A DNA stretch of 64,000 bases from Anthostomella pinea (taxonomy: Eukaryota; Ascomycota; Sordariomycetes; Xylariales; Xylariaceae). Below the pieces are notes generated by a model. The model did not search any database and was not told the DNA's origin. It saw only the letters and a program-made list of their open reading frames with translations. Below are positions 1 to 9,641 of the stretch, piece after piece. The DNA is taken from positions 5,518,001 through 5,582,000 of the forward strand of contig CAUWAG010000020.1 in the NCBI GenBank assembly GCA_963556695.1, read 5' to 3'. The stretch's first letter is position 1; each line of letters begins with the position of its first letter. The position numbers and the translations under genes are program-made.

Positions 1-110
1 CCTTGATCGGTGGGGACTTGAGTCGGGCACCTAGCTTATGCCAGCCGATGATCTTGTACAGCTCCTTCCTTGTCAGTATGCGCAGAGTCAATGATCTTCT
101 GCTAGTACTC

Positions 111-1166
111 TCATTTAGCTTTGCGGACCACAGAAAGAAAGGTGTGATGCTCCTCTGTGAACCCCATCTGGTCGCCGGGCCTGGTAGCTTCCAAGGCTCT
201 GTAGATGCGGTAGGCCTCCTTGCAGTTCTTGGTCCACCAGGGGGCTCCCTTACCGTTATCTGTGGCGGGTATGCTGACAGCTATGAGGGCCGATTGTAGC
301 ACTTCTGTGAGCTTGTCCATGTAGTTGTTTAAATACCGCTTGGACTTGATGTCCGTCCGGTCAGGCATAGAAGCCATTCCCGTCTGTACAACAGCAGAGA
401 AGCGTGACAGGTTCTCTTCCTTCACCTTGTAATGGTACTATTCTGGCAGTTTGGTCCCCCGGCCGGGGATGGTAGTTAACAAGGTATTATGGTCCGATTT
501 ATTTGCCAGTTCCTGGTATAACTCTGTCTCAACAAAGGGAATATTAATAAGCGCTATGTCAATGACATGACCGGCCCGATGGGTGGCTTGCCCTGGTATA
601 CCTGTGAAATACAGGGCGCTGTCAGTTATCCACTTTATCACGTCAGTTCCTCTATTTTGGCCTTCTATTCTGGGCTCAAACGTGGGATAAAGAACATTCA
701 GGTCTCCTCTGACTAAGAAATTAGCTGGTACTTTGATGTTAGTGAGGTAATTGATCATCTTGTCAGAGCGTGGTAACCAGTAGATATTGAGCATGGTATA
801 TCCATTGACATCCAGCCAGAGCGCGTCTTGGGTGCTAATAGGTCTTTTCTGTTGGGCCTTGACCCTCTGCCCTTTCCGCACATACGTCATGATCCGTGGG
901 CGATCCTGAGTAGTATTCCATGAGTCTACCGGGGCATATGATTCGAACCCCGAGTGGTTCTGTGTCCTTGTCCCCTGGCCTGTCCAAGGCTCGTTGACAT
1001 GGATGACATCAGCGCCCAGCGCCCATCCGAGCTCGAGGATAATGTTGTGCTGTGGCATCCCTTTGCCTGTATTGCACCAGATCATAAATAAGACAGGTAA
1101 TTTGTGATGCTGGCGTTGTTCCTTATGGCGGCACTGCCCCTTATCAGGACGTTGGCGTCCTGGCAT
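111..1166 (-). pseudogene. LINE ORF2 fragment: APE-type endonuclease
   Basis: This is the N-terminal part of a LINE ORF2, an endonuclease/exonuclease/phosphatase fold that nicks target DNA. The sequence shows an EPW motif near the start (catalytic Glu), a GDLN motif in the middle, HRAGHVIDIAL, and SDHNTLL near the end of the domain. These match the E, D-x-N, and SDH catalytic blocks of this family. One in-frame TAG at about 435-437 separates it from the downstream segment 111-425, which contains the WWTKNCKEAYRIYR motif typical of the endonuclease-RT linker. The first part (438-1166) and second part (111-425) are in the same frame, so the stop is a point change. The element is inactive as seen here. 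Confidence 0.78.
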
Positions 1167-1337
1167 TATTCTTCAGAGAGTTCGGGTTGTTTGCAGGTTT
1201 AGCCTGCAGGTCTCGCGAGGGCGGCCTTGCGCTGAGAACCTTGTCGTAGCCTTGGCCGTTCCGGTTGAGAGGCCTGAGAGGACGGCTCCGGGGCCTGTGA
1301 CGGTCCCGGGGCGCTCATCTCAGTGTCTCCGTCCCTG

Positions 1338-2594
1338 TCAACTGAGTGTCTCTCTAGGGTGGTCCCGGCAGGGGAGCTGGAGATCGTGCTGGCCGCTAGA
1401 AGGTGCGTTCCGACCCTGGGAGGACGGCACACTGGAGGAGGGTGCGTGCCTGCTCTGGCCAAGTCCTTCAGGCGCCGACGACGTGATGTCGTAGACCTCT
1501 CTGTAGCGTTTGGCTCCAGCCCATCTAACAGTCTGGAGCTGCTTCTTATTACGGCGCACAAGCTCCCCATGCTCGCGCTTGGGGGCTGCTGCGCAATTGT
1601 TATGTCCTGCTGGGAAGGGGCCGTGGCAGTTCGTACAGCGGGAAGGTCGGTCACAGGGCTTGCCTGCCTTGTAGTCGTCTACTCAGTCGCCGTAGTTGTT
1701 ATAGCGGTGAACCCGGTTGCACTTCTTAGCGAAATAATAGCCCTGACATCCCGGATTATAGATATTAATGGTGGGTTTCTTTTTAACCAGCCTTAAGCGA
1801 CCGTTGTCATTAAAGAGGCTAAATAGCCTCATAGGTATTAAGAAAGAAATCAACCAGCTGCCTCTGCCTGTGACGGGGTCTGGGCCTTGTTTAGACGGCT
1901 TGTATTTGACAGGGCGTGCTTTTGTCTGGGTATATACCTCGTCCTTGATCACCTCTTGTGTCTGGATGTGGTTGCCTAAGTTCACGTAGTCAAGGAAGTT
2001 CCAGGGGATGTCTGGCACCACGTATGTGAACCAGCGCTCTGGAACATCTATTGCTGCAGCATTTGTAACTTTTCTTAGACGCAGCTTCACTTCCGGACCT
2101 AGCAGCTGTTCCCTAATCCGCCTGGTTGCCACCCTGATAGACTAACCAGTGTTGGTCGGGCTGATGTCCGGCACGTCAGCCAGGCCTAGCCCAAGGTCTT
2201 TGAACTCTTTACAGATTGCAGAGCGAAGAGTGAAGGGCTGCTCTTTCTGCATATACCGGTCTTCATCTAGACGTATTAAAATTCGTGTCTCATCCCTGGC
2301 TAGGACAGACGCCAAAGCCCTGGGGCGGGACGTGCGAGCGGAGTGTCCGGCACTGGCATGGGTGATAGCGTTGCCCCCTGAATTCGTCACGTGGCCTGCT
2401 TTGGCCACTCCTGCCCAGGAGACCTGCTTGGACGACTTCCTTCCAGGGCCTTGCCTGTACGCGTTTGTGGTGTTAGTGGTGCTGGTGATGGTGTCAATAG
2501 GCCCAGAGCTTTTGACACAGATAGGCGCATAAAAAGTGCCATTAGTATTAAGAAAGATAGCAGTGTTTAAATGACTATAAATCATCTCAATCAC
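1338..2594 (-). pseudogene. LINE ORF1 (gag-like) fragment with mutated zinc knuckles
   Basis: Three segments in one reading frame (2142-2594, 1683-2132 and about 1338-1680) are separated only by a TAG near 2139 and a TGA near 1683. Residues before the stop near 1683 contain a CCHC-like block in which Cys positions read Tyr (CQGYYFAKKC, then HRYNNYG). The next segment has CDRPSRCTNCHGPFPAGHNNC, a second knuckle that keeps its cysteines. Such paired knuckles are normal for nucleic-acid-binding ORF1 proteins of fungal LINEs. Cys to Tyr (TGY to TAY) is a G to A change, consistent with RIP on the other strand. An overlapping frame (1199-1654) may represent a frameshift. The exact 5' end is not resolved. 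Confidence 0.65.
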
Positions 2595-3190
2595 TAAGCA
2601 GGCTTCCTTCTTGTACTCGGACTGTTATGGTCCATTGTAAGTGCTCATATAATTGTCTAGGCAGCCAGCGAGCTGTCCTAGGACCGTTCGTTTGATGCGG
2701 GCCTGGCGCTCAAGGTCGTCTAAATGAGCTGCAAAAGCCCTGGCAGTAATGTCATAATATCCAGTAGCGGGCTTTCCAGTGAGGTCAATTGTCGGGGGAA
2801 CCTGGACATTGGTAGGCTTCCTTTTCTTATTCCGCTGGTCAAGGTTGGAAGGGGTAATAGGCTCAGGTTCTCGGGTGAACTGAGCAGCGTCAGCTGCGAC
2901 TCTGATAGATCACTGGGGGGTTGTAAGGGCCGCCATAGTCGAGTGCTGGTTTCGTCCCCTTTGCAGGGAGCGAGGCGGATCTCGAGATTTTGCCCTTGGT
3001 GTTTAGATTCAAAATAATGGCGCAATGCCAAGTGTCTAAGAATTTTGCTGTGATGTGCGCAGATGTACAAACAAGTGCAAGCACACGGATGATTTTTACC
3101 AGGAAAGGTGTTTTCCGATCTTGTCGGCCGACTGAAGGGAGTAAAAAAGACTCTTAAATGCCAGCAGTGATGCCGCCACCATTCGCCCAT

Positions 3191-3820
3191 CCCCGGTTCC
3201 CAAGCTGTCCAAAAGAGTCAGTAAAAACGTTCATGAGACGCCATTTCGCTTTCTAGATCTGGCTGGCGGAGATTAGATACGCCATATACCGTCGGTATTG
3301 GCTGTAAAGAAGCAAAATACCATCCGGATCCGCTGCCTCAAGCCCTCAGCCATCACTCGAGTGTTCTGCCAGCTTCACAACGAGTCCCTGCCGGTATACC
3401 TTGTGAGTGACCGTTGATCTAAGCCGATGAATCGATCCGGTAATGGGAGACACTCACAAGGACGTCGACACTTTCGTCGTCGAGATCAATGCCAGCTGGA
3501 GCGATCGTGCGCGAGGTCGCTTCTACAGAATCGCACAAGCACGTTCGCAAACTCGGTAACCTACGTCTGCAGCAGCAGGAGATCATATCGATATTGGTCA
3601 CCAAGCCGGACTTCTGTGGCCTTTCCATTGCCGAACTGAAGCAGATCGACAACACATTCCGGGGTGGTACCACGCGAAAATCTTCAGCTCAGGCTGTGTT
3701 GAGGAGCGGTCTTGAGTAAATCGAGGCTATGCAGGCAGTAGAGGCCGTTCTGGAGTCGGAGAGAGCCATACCCAGGAAGTGTATCGCGGCTACGACGAAT
3801 AACGGCGTCACTTTGCCGTA
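3191..3820. other. Intergenic stretch, no supported gene
   Basis: Between the LINE and the PrpF-like gene there are only short overlapping frames (for example 3489-3719 plus) with no recognisable motif. They could be relics, but nothing supports a product. Confidence 0.5.
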
Positions 3821-4756
3821 TCAAGCCTCCGTGGTGTAAAACACATCACCCTTCATCAACAACCTAGCGGTGCGATGCAAAAGTGCGCTCTCAATCTTGC
3901 CGTTCCTCATCACACTGCCGAACTCAAGCTTGCCACTTGCATGCGCGATGACCACCGACTCCCTCCCTTCAGCACTGACCGCCGTCTGCTGCGCCAAGGT
4001 GCCCGGTATCCCGCAACTAGCGCCCAGAATGAGCGCAAGTGTAAGGGGCACGGGCTTGTGCGCCTGCTGCATCAAGAGTGCACGGCAAACGATGTTGACC
4101 CCTTGTTCCGCTGCTTCCTGCGTGGGTCTGGAGAGCAGGACGATCTTGGGCACACTCTGTACTTCTGGATCGAGTCCCATCTTGCGTGCTCCGGCCTGAC
4201 GAATGGTCTCCAGACGAGCCATCAGCTCGGCGTTCGAGCCTAGGGTATCTGGATGCACGTCGCCAGGCACACCAATATCTGAGGCGAGCACGAAGACACC
4301 CGTGTTGGCGATGTCTGTCAAGCTTGCTTCGATGGACCGGCCGCAGGGCAAGTCAAGTTGGTCCACTGGCTGGCCTGTTGGAAGCGCTTTGCCCGTCTTC
4401 GCACCGCCCAGATCCAGGAACGAAGGCGTGATGCGTGAAGCCGTACCAGGAACTCCGTCAATGGAGTAGTCTCCGCGTGGCTCGTAATTTCCTGATCTGC
4501 TAATGGCGAAGGTAGAGTGAAGCACCTTTGACGTATTGGTGTTGAACATGCGCACAGTGGTCTCGCTGTTCTCGTCGCGCTCAACGTCGCGCAGTAGGCC
4601 TTGATCGATAGCGTACGGTCCGACAGCGGAGGATATGTTGCCGCAATTCCCAGCCATGTCAAGCAAGCCGTCTTTGATGCCGACTTGGACGAATGTATAC
4701 TCGACATCTCTGCCACAAGCTATTTCAGCCAATCTGGAAGTCTTGCATCTATGCTT
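3821..4756 (-). pseudogene. PrpF-family (DUF453) isomerase, N-terminus missing
   Basis: PrpF proteins are two-lobed diaminopimelate-epimerase-fold isomerases. The bacterial member isomerises 2-methylaconitate in the methylcitrate cycle, and fungal members are mostly of unknown substrate. The open frame covers about 303 residues against roughly 390 for the family. Family signatures are visible: YTFVQVGI, then DMAGNCGNISSAVGPYAID with the catalytic-type Cys in GNCGN, FLDLGGAKTGKALPTG, and near the end HASGKLEF and RTARLLMKGDVF. The first ~80 residues, including the conserved YMRGGTSKG start and the GGATSSTSK block, are absent: translation runs into a TAA at 4757-4759 and no upstream exon with those motifs is seen before the divergent gene at 5017. 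Only TTG-type starts exist at the N-terminus. It is either a 5'-truncated pseudogene or has a distant first exon that I could not find. Confidence 0.7.
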
Positions 4757-5016
4757 TTAGTCTGACCACGGCGAGCGTTGATAGCTAACGGATAGTATAC
4801 AAACGGGGCAAAGGTTGGAAAGGGGGGAAAGGGGGCTGATGTGCCCCACTGAGCCCCGCACTGACGTACAGCTGACAAACGCAACTCGGCAGGCAGTCAG
4901 GCACGATATCAAAGGCCTTGAAGCTCTTCACTCTTCAGCTCTACCCATCAGACTTCCACTTCAATCACCAGATATCACTTGACGTCCAGACCTTGACTCC
5001 AAACTCCCAATGGACC

Positions 5017-5550
5017 ATGTCGTCCTCCTCAGACCAAGACTTCCCACCCGCCGAAATCCGCGACATCCTGAACCAAATCTCCACCCTCCTCAAAGAACGC
5101 AACGAATCCATCTCCATAGCCGAGACAGCCGCCGGTGGTCTCATCTCTTCCTCCCTCCTCTCCACACCCGGCGCCTCGGGAATATACAAAGGCGGTCTCA
5201 CATTATACACCCTGCCGTCGAGGATAGCCTACGCCGGCTGGTCGCAGGAAACAATAGCAGACTACAAAGGTCCGACGACCGTCATAGTGAGCGGGCTAGC
5301 TAAACACGTCAGGAAAGACCTGGAGAGCACGTACACGATAGCCGAGTCGGGGACTGCAGGGCCGACGGGTGGCAACACGCCGAATAGGACGCCTGGCTAT
5401 GTGGCGCTGGCCGTTGACTGTGATAAGGGCACTTTTACCAGGGAGTTGAATACGGGGTTGGGGGGCGATAGGGTTGCGAACATGAAGAGGTTTGCTCTTG
5501 AGGCTCTGATGTTGTTGAAGGAGGTGATCAATGGGGAGGCGAAGCTGTGA
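5017..5550 (+). CDS. CinA C-terminal domain protein (PncC-like nicotinamide-nucleotide amidohydrolase)
   Basis: The family hydrolyses NMN to nicotinate mononucleotide plus ammonia in bacteria, and stand-alone eukaryotic copies are presumed to act in pyridine nucleotide salvage. The protein is 177 aa, close to the ~160 aa of the single-domain form, with no N-terminal CinA molybdopterin-type domain. Visible motifs are AETAAGGLISSSLLSTPGAS (the S-x-TGG-like nucleophile region, here A-E-T-A-A-G-G), KGGLTLYT, ESGTAGPTGG, and TPGYVALAV. The ATG at 5017 follows a 99-nt in-frame upstream stretch opened only by a TTG, and the domain starts soon after, so this start is preferred. It is intronless and divergent from the PrpF remnant. 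The usual Cys/Ser of the first motif reads Thr-Ala here, so activity is unproven. Confidence 0.85.
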   Translation: MSSSSDQDFPPAEIRDILNQISTLLKERNESISIAETAAGGLISSSLLSTPGASGIYKGGLTLYTLPSRIAYAGWSQETIADYKGPTTVIVSGLAKHVRKDLESTYTIAESGTAGPTGGNTPNRTPGYVALAVDCDKGTFTRELNTGLGGDRVANMKRFALEALMLLKEVINGEAKL

Positions 5551-6382
5551 AGTTCTGGGAAGATCGATATACTCAGCCATAATCACCTTGTAGTCTCTCC
5601 ACCTACTGTGCCCTCGCTCGCGGATGGTAGGTTACCTTGGGGACCTTCAAGGCTCTGAGCCGTCACACCCTCAAGCTCGTCTGAGAAACCATCGGTCGCA
5701 TAAGAGAATGTTAATTCATAAGCTTCTCGACATATTAGCTGGCGTCAGCCTCCGTCCTGCTGTTTTCCGCCGTACACGAAGGCATGGCGTCTCAGAACGA
5801 TCAGCGGCGAGTAAAGTAAAGAGAGTCGGGCCTTGCAAGGGGATTGTCACATAGCTCAATGAAGGTTCCTACATCAGACCGCTCGAACATGATACTGTAC
5901 GTCCTGCAGAGTCCGCGTCGTGACTTGGTCACATGCCTACGTCCACGGGCTTGCCATTCACGACAGTCGGGGAAACCTGGAGCGATTGACATTCTCTTTT
6001 GTTTGCTTGAGTCCTGGTGACTTGACTGCACTATGTTGACCGATGATGGATGGATGGAAGAACCGGGGCCGGGCTGCAGGGGCGGAGGGGGTCTCCAACT
6101 ACCACCAACCTTATCGTCATTCCTCTATCGCCAGCTGTGCCCCTCTTCCAGGCACTGGCTGCGGCCCCGCGTTCCCGTTGGTTTGCACAATCCCGCCAGC
6201 TGACCAGTCACTGTGACTGCTTCTTGACCGAAGTTCAAGAGCAAACGCCCAGCCTGCCTGATGTTGCCACGCAGCCTGTCGACTTCTCATATAATTGCAG
6301 TGGAATAAGCAGTCGTCCGGCAGTCATCGCACTCGACTAAACCCAAAAATCAACTTGACCACCAGGTCAGACCGGCAAAACA
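5551..6382. other. Intergenic region and chorismate mutase promoter
   Basis: No coding frame with recognisable motifs. The last few hundred bases should hold the promoter and 5' UTR of the gene starting at 6383. Confidence 0.5.
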
Positions 6383-7237
6383 ATGGACACGATAGTCGAC
6401 CTCAAGGATGCCTCGCAGGCACTGGATCTCTCCAATATTCGCTTCCAGCTAATGTAAGCTACCGCCGTTCCAGGACGCATCACTAAGCCCGAGAATGCTG
6501 ACTGTGCCTGCTTTAGCCGCCTGGAAGATACAATAACCTTCCACCTCATCGAGCGCGTGCAGTTCCCGCTGAACAAGACGGTCTACATCCCGGGCGCAAT
6601 AGAGCTGGGCGCGGACAAGAGCCTCAGCTTCATGGACTGGTACCTGCGCGAGCAGGAGAAGATCCAGTCGCGGATCCGCCGCTACGAGGCCCCCGACGAG
6701 TACCCCTTCTTCCCGGACGCGCTGCAGCCGCCCATCCTGAAGCCGATCGACTACCCGCGCATCCTGCACCCCAACGACGTCAACGTCAACGAGAAGATCA
6801 AGCGCTTCTACACCGAGAAGTTCCTGCCCGCCGTGTGCCCGGACTTCGGCCGCGGCGACCGCGGCGAGTCCGAGGAGAACTACGGCTCCTCTGCCACCGC
6901 CGACATCGCCTGCCTGCAGGCCCTGTCGCGCCGCATCCACTTTGGCAAGTTCGTCGCCGAGTCCAAGTTCCAGTCCGACCCCGAGAAGTACACGGCCATG
7001 ATCAAGGCGGGCGACCGCGACGGCATCGGCGAGTCCATCACGAATGCCGCTGTCGAGAAGCAGGTCCTGCACAGACTGGGCCTCAAGGCGCAGACCTACG
7101 GTACCGACCCGTCCTCGGCCAACACGGAGGGCGTCGGCAAGATCAAGGCTGAGGCGGTGGTGTCCATGTACAAGGACTTTGTGATACCCATAACGAAGGA
7201 GGTGGAGGTGGAGTACCTGATGCAGAGACTCAAGTGA
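6383..7237 (+). CDS. ARO7: Chorismate mutase (AroQ class, fungal type)
   Basis: It converts chorismate to prephenate, the branch-point step to phenylalanine and tyrosine. Two exons: 6383-6453 and 6517-7237, with a 63-nt GTAAGC...TTTAG intron. Joined length is 792 nt, 263 residues, matching the ~260 aa of yeast and Aspergillus enzymes. The N-terminus reads DLSNIRFQL then, after the splice, [20 protein letters not shown], the typical helix of the family (catalytic Arg and Glu). Further on are the [11 protein letters not shown] segment, [12 protein letters not shown], and near the C-terminus the conserved [21 protein letters not shown] block. Allosteric control by tyrosine and tryptophan is known for the family, not visible directly. 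It is convergent with BCP1, whose stop lies 27 nt away, so the 3' UTRs probably overlap. Confidence 0.95.
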
Positions 7238-7264
7238 TTGCTGGGTTTATTGACATTTCATATC

Positions 7265-8193
7265 CTACGAGGGCGCACTGAGGTACTCTTTGACCGCCCT
7301 GGCAGCATCAGCGAATTTGCTAGCTTCAATCAAGATCATTGAACCCCTGGGCATGACCCCCATCTCCTGGAACGCCCGCTTGCTATCCGCTATCGCCTCG
7401 TCGATCTTGGTGAACGGATAGCTTCCATATGCCACAGCGTGTTTCTGCAACACCTCATCCTCCGGGTGAAAGTAGAACAGCGTCGCATCCTGCTTGCCCT
7501 TCTTCCGTTTCCTCTCTTCGACGTCCAGCGTCGACTCGATCTCGTGGTACGTCTTGGAGATAATGAGGTAATGCGAGAACTCGTACGGCTCCTTGTCCCC
7601 GACGGCCGCCTCGATCTCGTCGATGAGCATGCCGTACATTGGGGGAGATATCTCGGAGGGCATGTTGATCAGTCGTTCCGAAAGCACGAGTCCGACCTGC
7701 TTGCCAGAGGACAGCAGCTCGGGTACTTGCGCCAGCGCCTCGTTCGTCTTGGCCTTCTCGGTGATGTACTTGGTAAGCTCGACAACCGGCTTCTTCTCCC
7801 GGTGCTCGTGCAGGTTGAGCGCCGTCAGGAACGCGTAGGGGTCGCTCTCTTCGCCGTTGACCTTGACCGTCGACCCGATCGTCGGTTGGGAGAGTATCAG
7901 GTCGGCGAGGGCTGAGACGTCGAAGAGCGTCGAGTCCACGTCGAAGAGCTGCCGTATCAGTGATTTCGTGCCGTGGAAGTCGATCTCGGTGAAGTTGAAC
8001 CACTCGAAGTCGACGTTCACCATGTCGAAATCCTGGGTCAGTCAGCGTCTGCTGTGCACTTGCGATCTTAAAGAAGCTCCAATGCGCTTCTCATCATGCC
8101 ACTCACGTCATCGTCTGAGCTTTCGCTGTCTTCCACCATCTTGCCTGCCGCCCCCGAAGTGCCATCGGCTTCTCTTGCTCGTTTCTTCGCCAT
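7265..8193 (-). CDS. BCP1: BCP1/BCCIP family protein
   Basis: BCP1 is a nuclear protein, in yeast a chaperone of ribosomal protein Rpl23 also needed for nuclear export of Mss4; its human relative BCCIP binds BRCA2 and p21. Exon 1 (8107-8193) encodes a basic start followed by an acidic EDSESSDDD tract. A 74-nt intron (8033-8106, GTGAGT donor, CCCAG acceptor) leads to exon 2 (7265-8032). Product 284 aa, normal for fungi. Family features are the [12 protein letters not shown] segment just after the splice, [13 protein letters not shown], and [17 protein letters not shown] in the second half. It is convergent with chorismate mutase. Its upstream DNA shares a diverged duplicate with DNA near 9475-9600. 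Confidence 0.92.
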
Positions 8194-8746
8194 GGTATCG
8201 GTCGTGCTTGACTGGTGGGATCTAGGCCGGGCTACAGTTCGGTCGGAGTTATGCAGACGAATAGGTGGGTGAGAAGCACGAGCATTTCGAGAAACGAGTG
8301 GCATCCGAGGCGGTGAATCAAAAATTCTGCCGCCTGCCCCTCACTAGTCTGCTTCGGGTACGATAAGGATACCGGGATTGGCTGATAAGAAGCTATCAGT
8401 TTGGCTTCCCATCACGGATGATTCCACACGAATCGTTCCCATGTTCCCACCCAGTCACGCCAGTTCACCCCAATGTTGTTGGACATGCCGCTTCATGCAA
8501 ATGAAACATACCTAGGTAGGTATATACCTACAATCTGCCTTGCGCCCATCATGTTGTTAAGGCTGTCAGCAAGTGGCCAGACTCCCAGCGGAGTTTCTCA
8601 TGTATCAAGGCGTTTATCGTCCAACATGGCTGTGGTTTGCTACTGACTCCCACTCCCAGCTCATGCCCAGATCACCACCGTCACCATGAACTCGACCTAG
8701 CCCAACAGGACATTTTTCACATGGCTCTATCGCTCGCATTCTGATC
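8194..8746. other. BCP1 upstream region with duplicated blocks
   Basis: No gene. Contains the palindromic run cctaggtaggtatataccta near 8509-8528, and two blocks (about 8320-8367 and 8531-8575) that recur in diverged form at 9475-9523 and 9555-9600. Confidence 0.6.
8320..8575 (+). repeat. Upstream duplicated block, copy 1
   Basis: Block a (about 48 nt, core ctgcccctcac followed by a cttcgg and gataag) and block b (about 45 nt, tctgcctt ... atgttgttaaggct) occur here in the same order and orientation as in copy 2 at 9475-9600. By eye each pair is roughly 75-80 percent identical. The spacer between the blocks is ~165 nt here and ~30 nt in copy 2. Confidence 0.6.
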
Positions 8747-9420
8747 TCAGTCCTCCTCGTCAGAGACCTCCTCCCCGTCTGACGAGCAAAGATCGATCAC
8801 TGCAGGTGCCTTGCGCGACCACGAGCCTTGAGCAGCCCTTGACTTTGGCGCATCTGCAGCGATATGAGCCTGGACCAAGCATCCCTCTTCATTGCAGGCC
8901 CGGTCGCAGCATTGCCAAATGAAACCTTCCGGCCATTCTTTTCTACGCCAATCTGTATATGGATCGATACTGGAAGGTTCGTACGTAACTTGGTCGTCGT
9001 CCGGAAAGCATTCTGGGTCCATCTCGAGATAACCTGCGCGGTAGGATCAATCAGCACTGAAAGAACGCGATGTAATGGACAACAATAACCCGACTTATTA
9101 CCTTCGTGCGTCACACACGCATTATCGTCGTTTGCCTCTATGTCAAAGACTTGCTTGCACGTGATGCACTTTTCGTATCTCGACGTGAGTGTTTCTTCGG
9201 CTTTCTGTTTCTTGCTTGTGCTGGGCGATTTGGCACTGCTATCGTCCGGTTTGCGCTTCTCGGCCGTCCTTGTGCTTGTTGATAGCAGAAGGTGCTTGGA
9301 TGCTTCTTTGCGACATTCCTCGGACGCCTTGCACAATGACTTGAGGACGGACTGGAGTACTTCAGCATTGGCCTTGTCAGTGGCCTGCGATAAAAGGTCT
9401 GTATCTGTCTTCGATGACAT
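8747..9420 (-). CDS. Small C2H2-like zinc-finger fungal protein
   Basis: Function unknown. Two exons: 9102-9420 and 8747-9033, intron 9034-9101 (GTAATA donor, CGCAG acceptor), 606 nt, 201 residues. The N-terminal ~70 residues are Lys/Ser rich, nuclear-signal like (EKRKPDD, SKKQKAEE). A zinc-binding block follows: CITCKQVFDIEANDDNACVTH (C-x2-C ... C-x2-H), then a region with CCDRACNEEGC in the sequence GFIWQCCDRACNEEGCLVQ. The end is acidic (DGEEVSDEED). The pairing of a C-x-x-C-x4-FD motif with a following ...W-x-CC...GC block is seen in many uncharacterised fungal zinc-finger proteins. It could bind nucleic acid or protein. The splice restores the HEGYLEMDPECF reading. Confidence 0.75.
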
Positions 9421-9474
9421 GGTTTCTTCGCTCGCTGTTGTTTGCCAAAGGTTTTGGAAGATAGGCAGGTACTG

Positions 9475-9600
9475 AAAAAATTCCGCCCCCTGCCCCTCAC
9501 CAAGCCTCTTCGGCGTGATAAGCAGCTCATAGGCAGTCTAAGGTTTTATGCCTCCCAGTCTGCCTTACCCCAATGATGTCGTTCAAGGCTTTCGTGCAGT
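9475..9600 (+). repeat. Upstream duplicated block, copy 2
   Basis: Diverged copy of the two blocks seen upstream of BCP1 (8320-8575). Here it lies just upstream of the zinc-finger gene (minus strand) and just before the damaged membrane-protein gene (plus strand). The ATGATG at 9573-9581 is inside the repeated block, which argues against using it as that gene's start. Confidence 0.6.
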
Positions 9601-9641
9601 GTTCTACTCACGATGGAATTAAATACTGCTTCAGTACCTCG

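Larger units (their letters stand above)
1..3190 (-). mobile_element. Degraded LINE (non-LTR) retrotransposon, truncated by window start
   Basis: The minus strand carries, in order, a gag-like ORF1 with zinc-knuckle remnants, a proline/serine-rich stretch, an endonuclease domain, and the start of the linker that precedes reverse transcriptase. The reverse transcriptase itself would lie beyond position 1. Reading frames are broken mainly by single TAG or TGA codons while the frame on either side stays the same, and zinc-knuckle cysteines are replaced by tyrosine. Both are what G:C to A:T changes would produce, so RIP-type damage is likely. The order ORF1 then endonuclease matches fungal Tad/I-type LINEs. 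The upstream limit near 3190 is approximate: 2600-3190 holds only weak coding (a Cys/His cluster near 3030-3090) and no clear target-site duplication was seen. Confidence 0.8.

Noticed and set aside
5017..5550. Recent bacterial transfer of the CinA-like gene
   Set aside because: The protein fold is mostly bacterial, but single-domain copies are known in fungi and the gene shows no composition break I could judge by eye.
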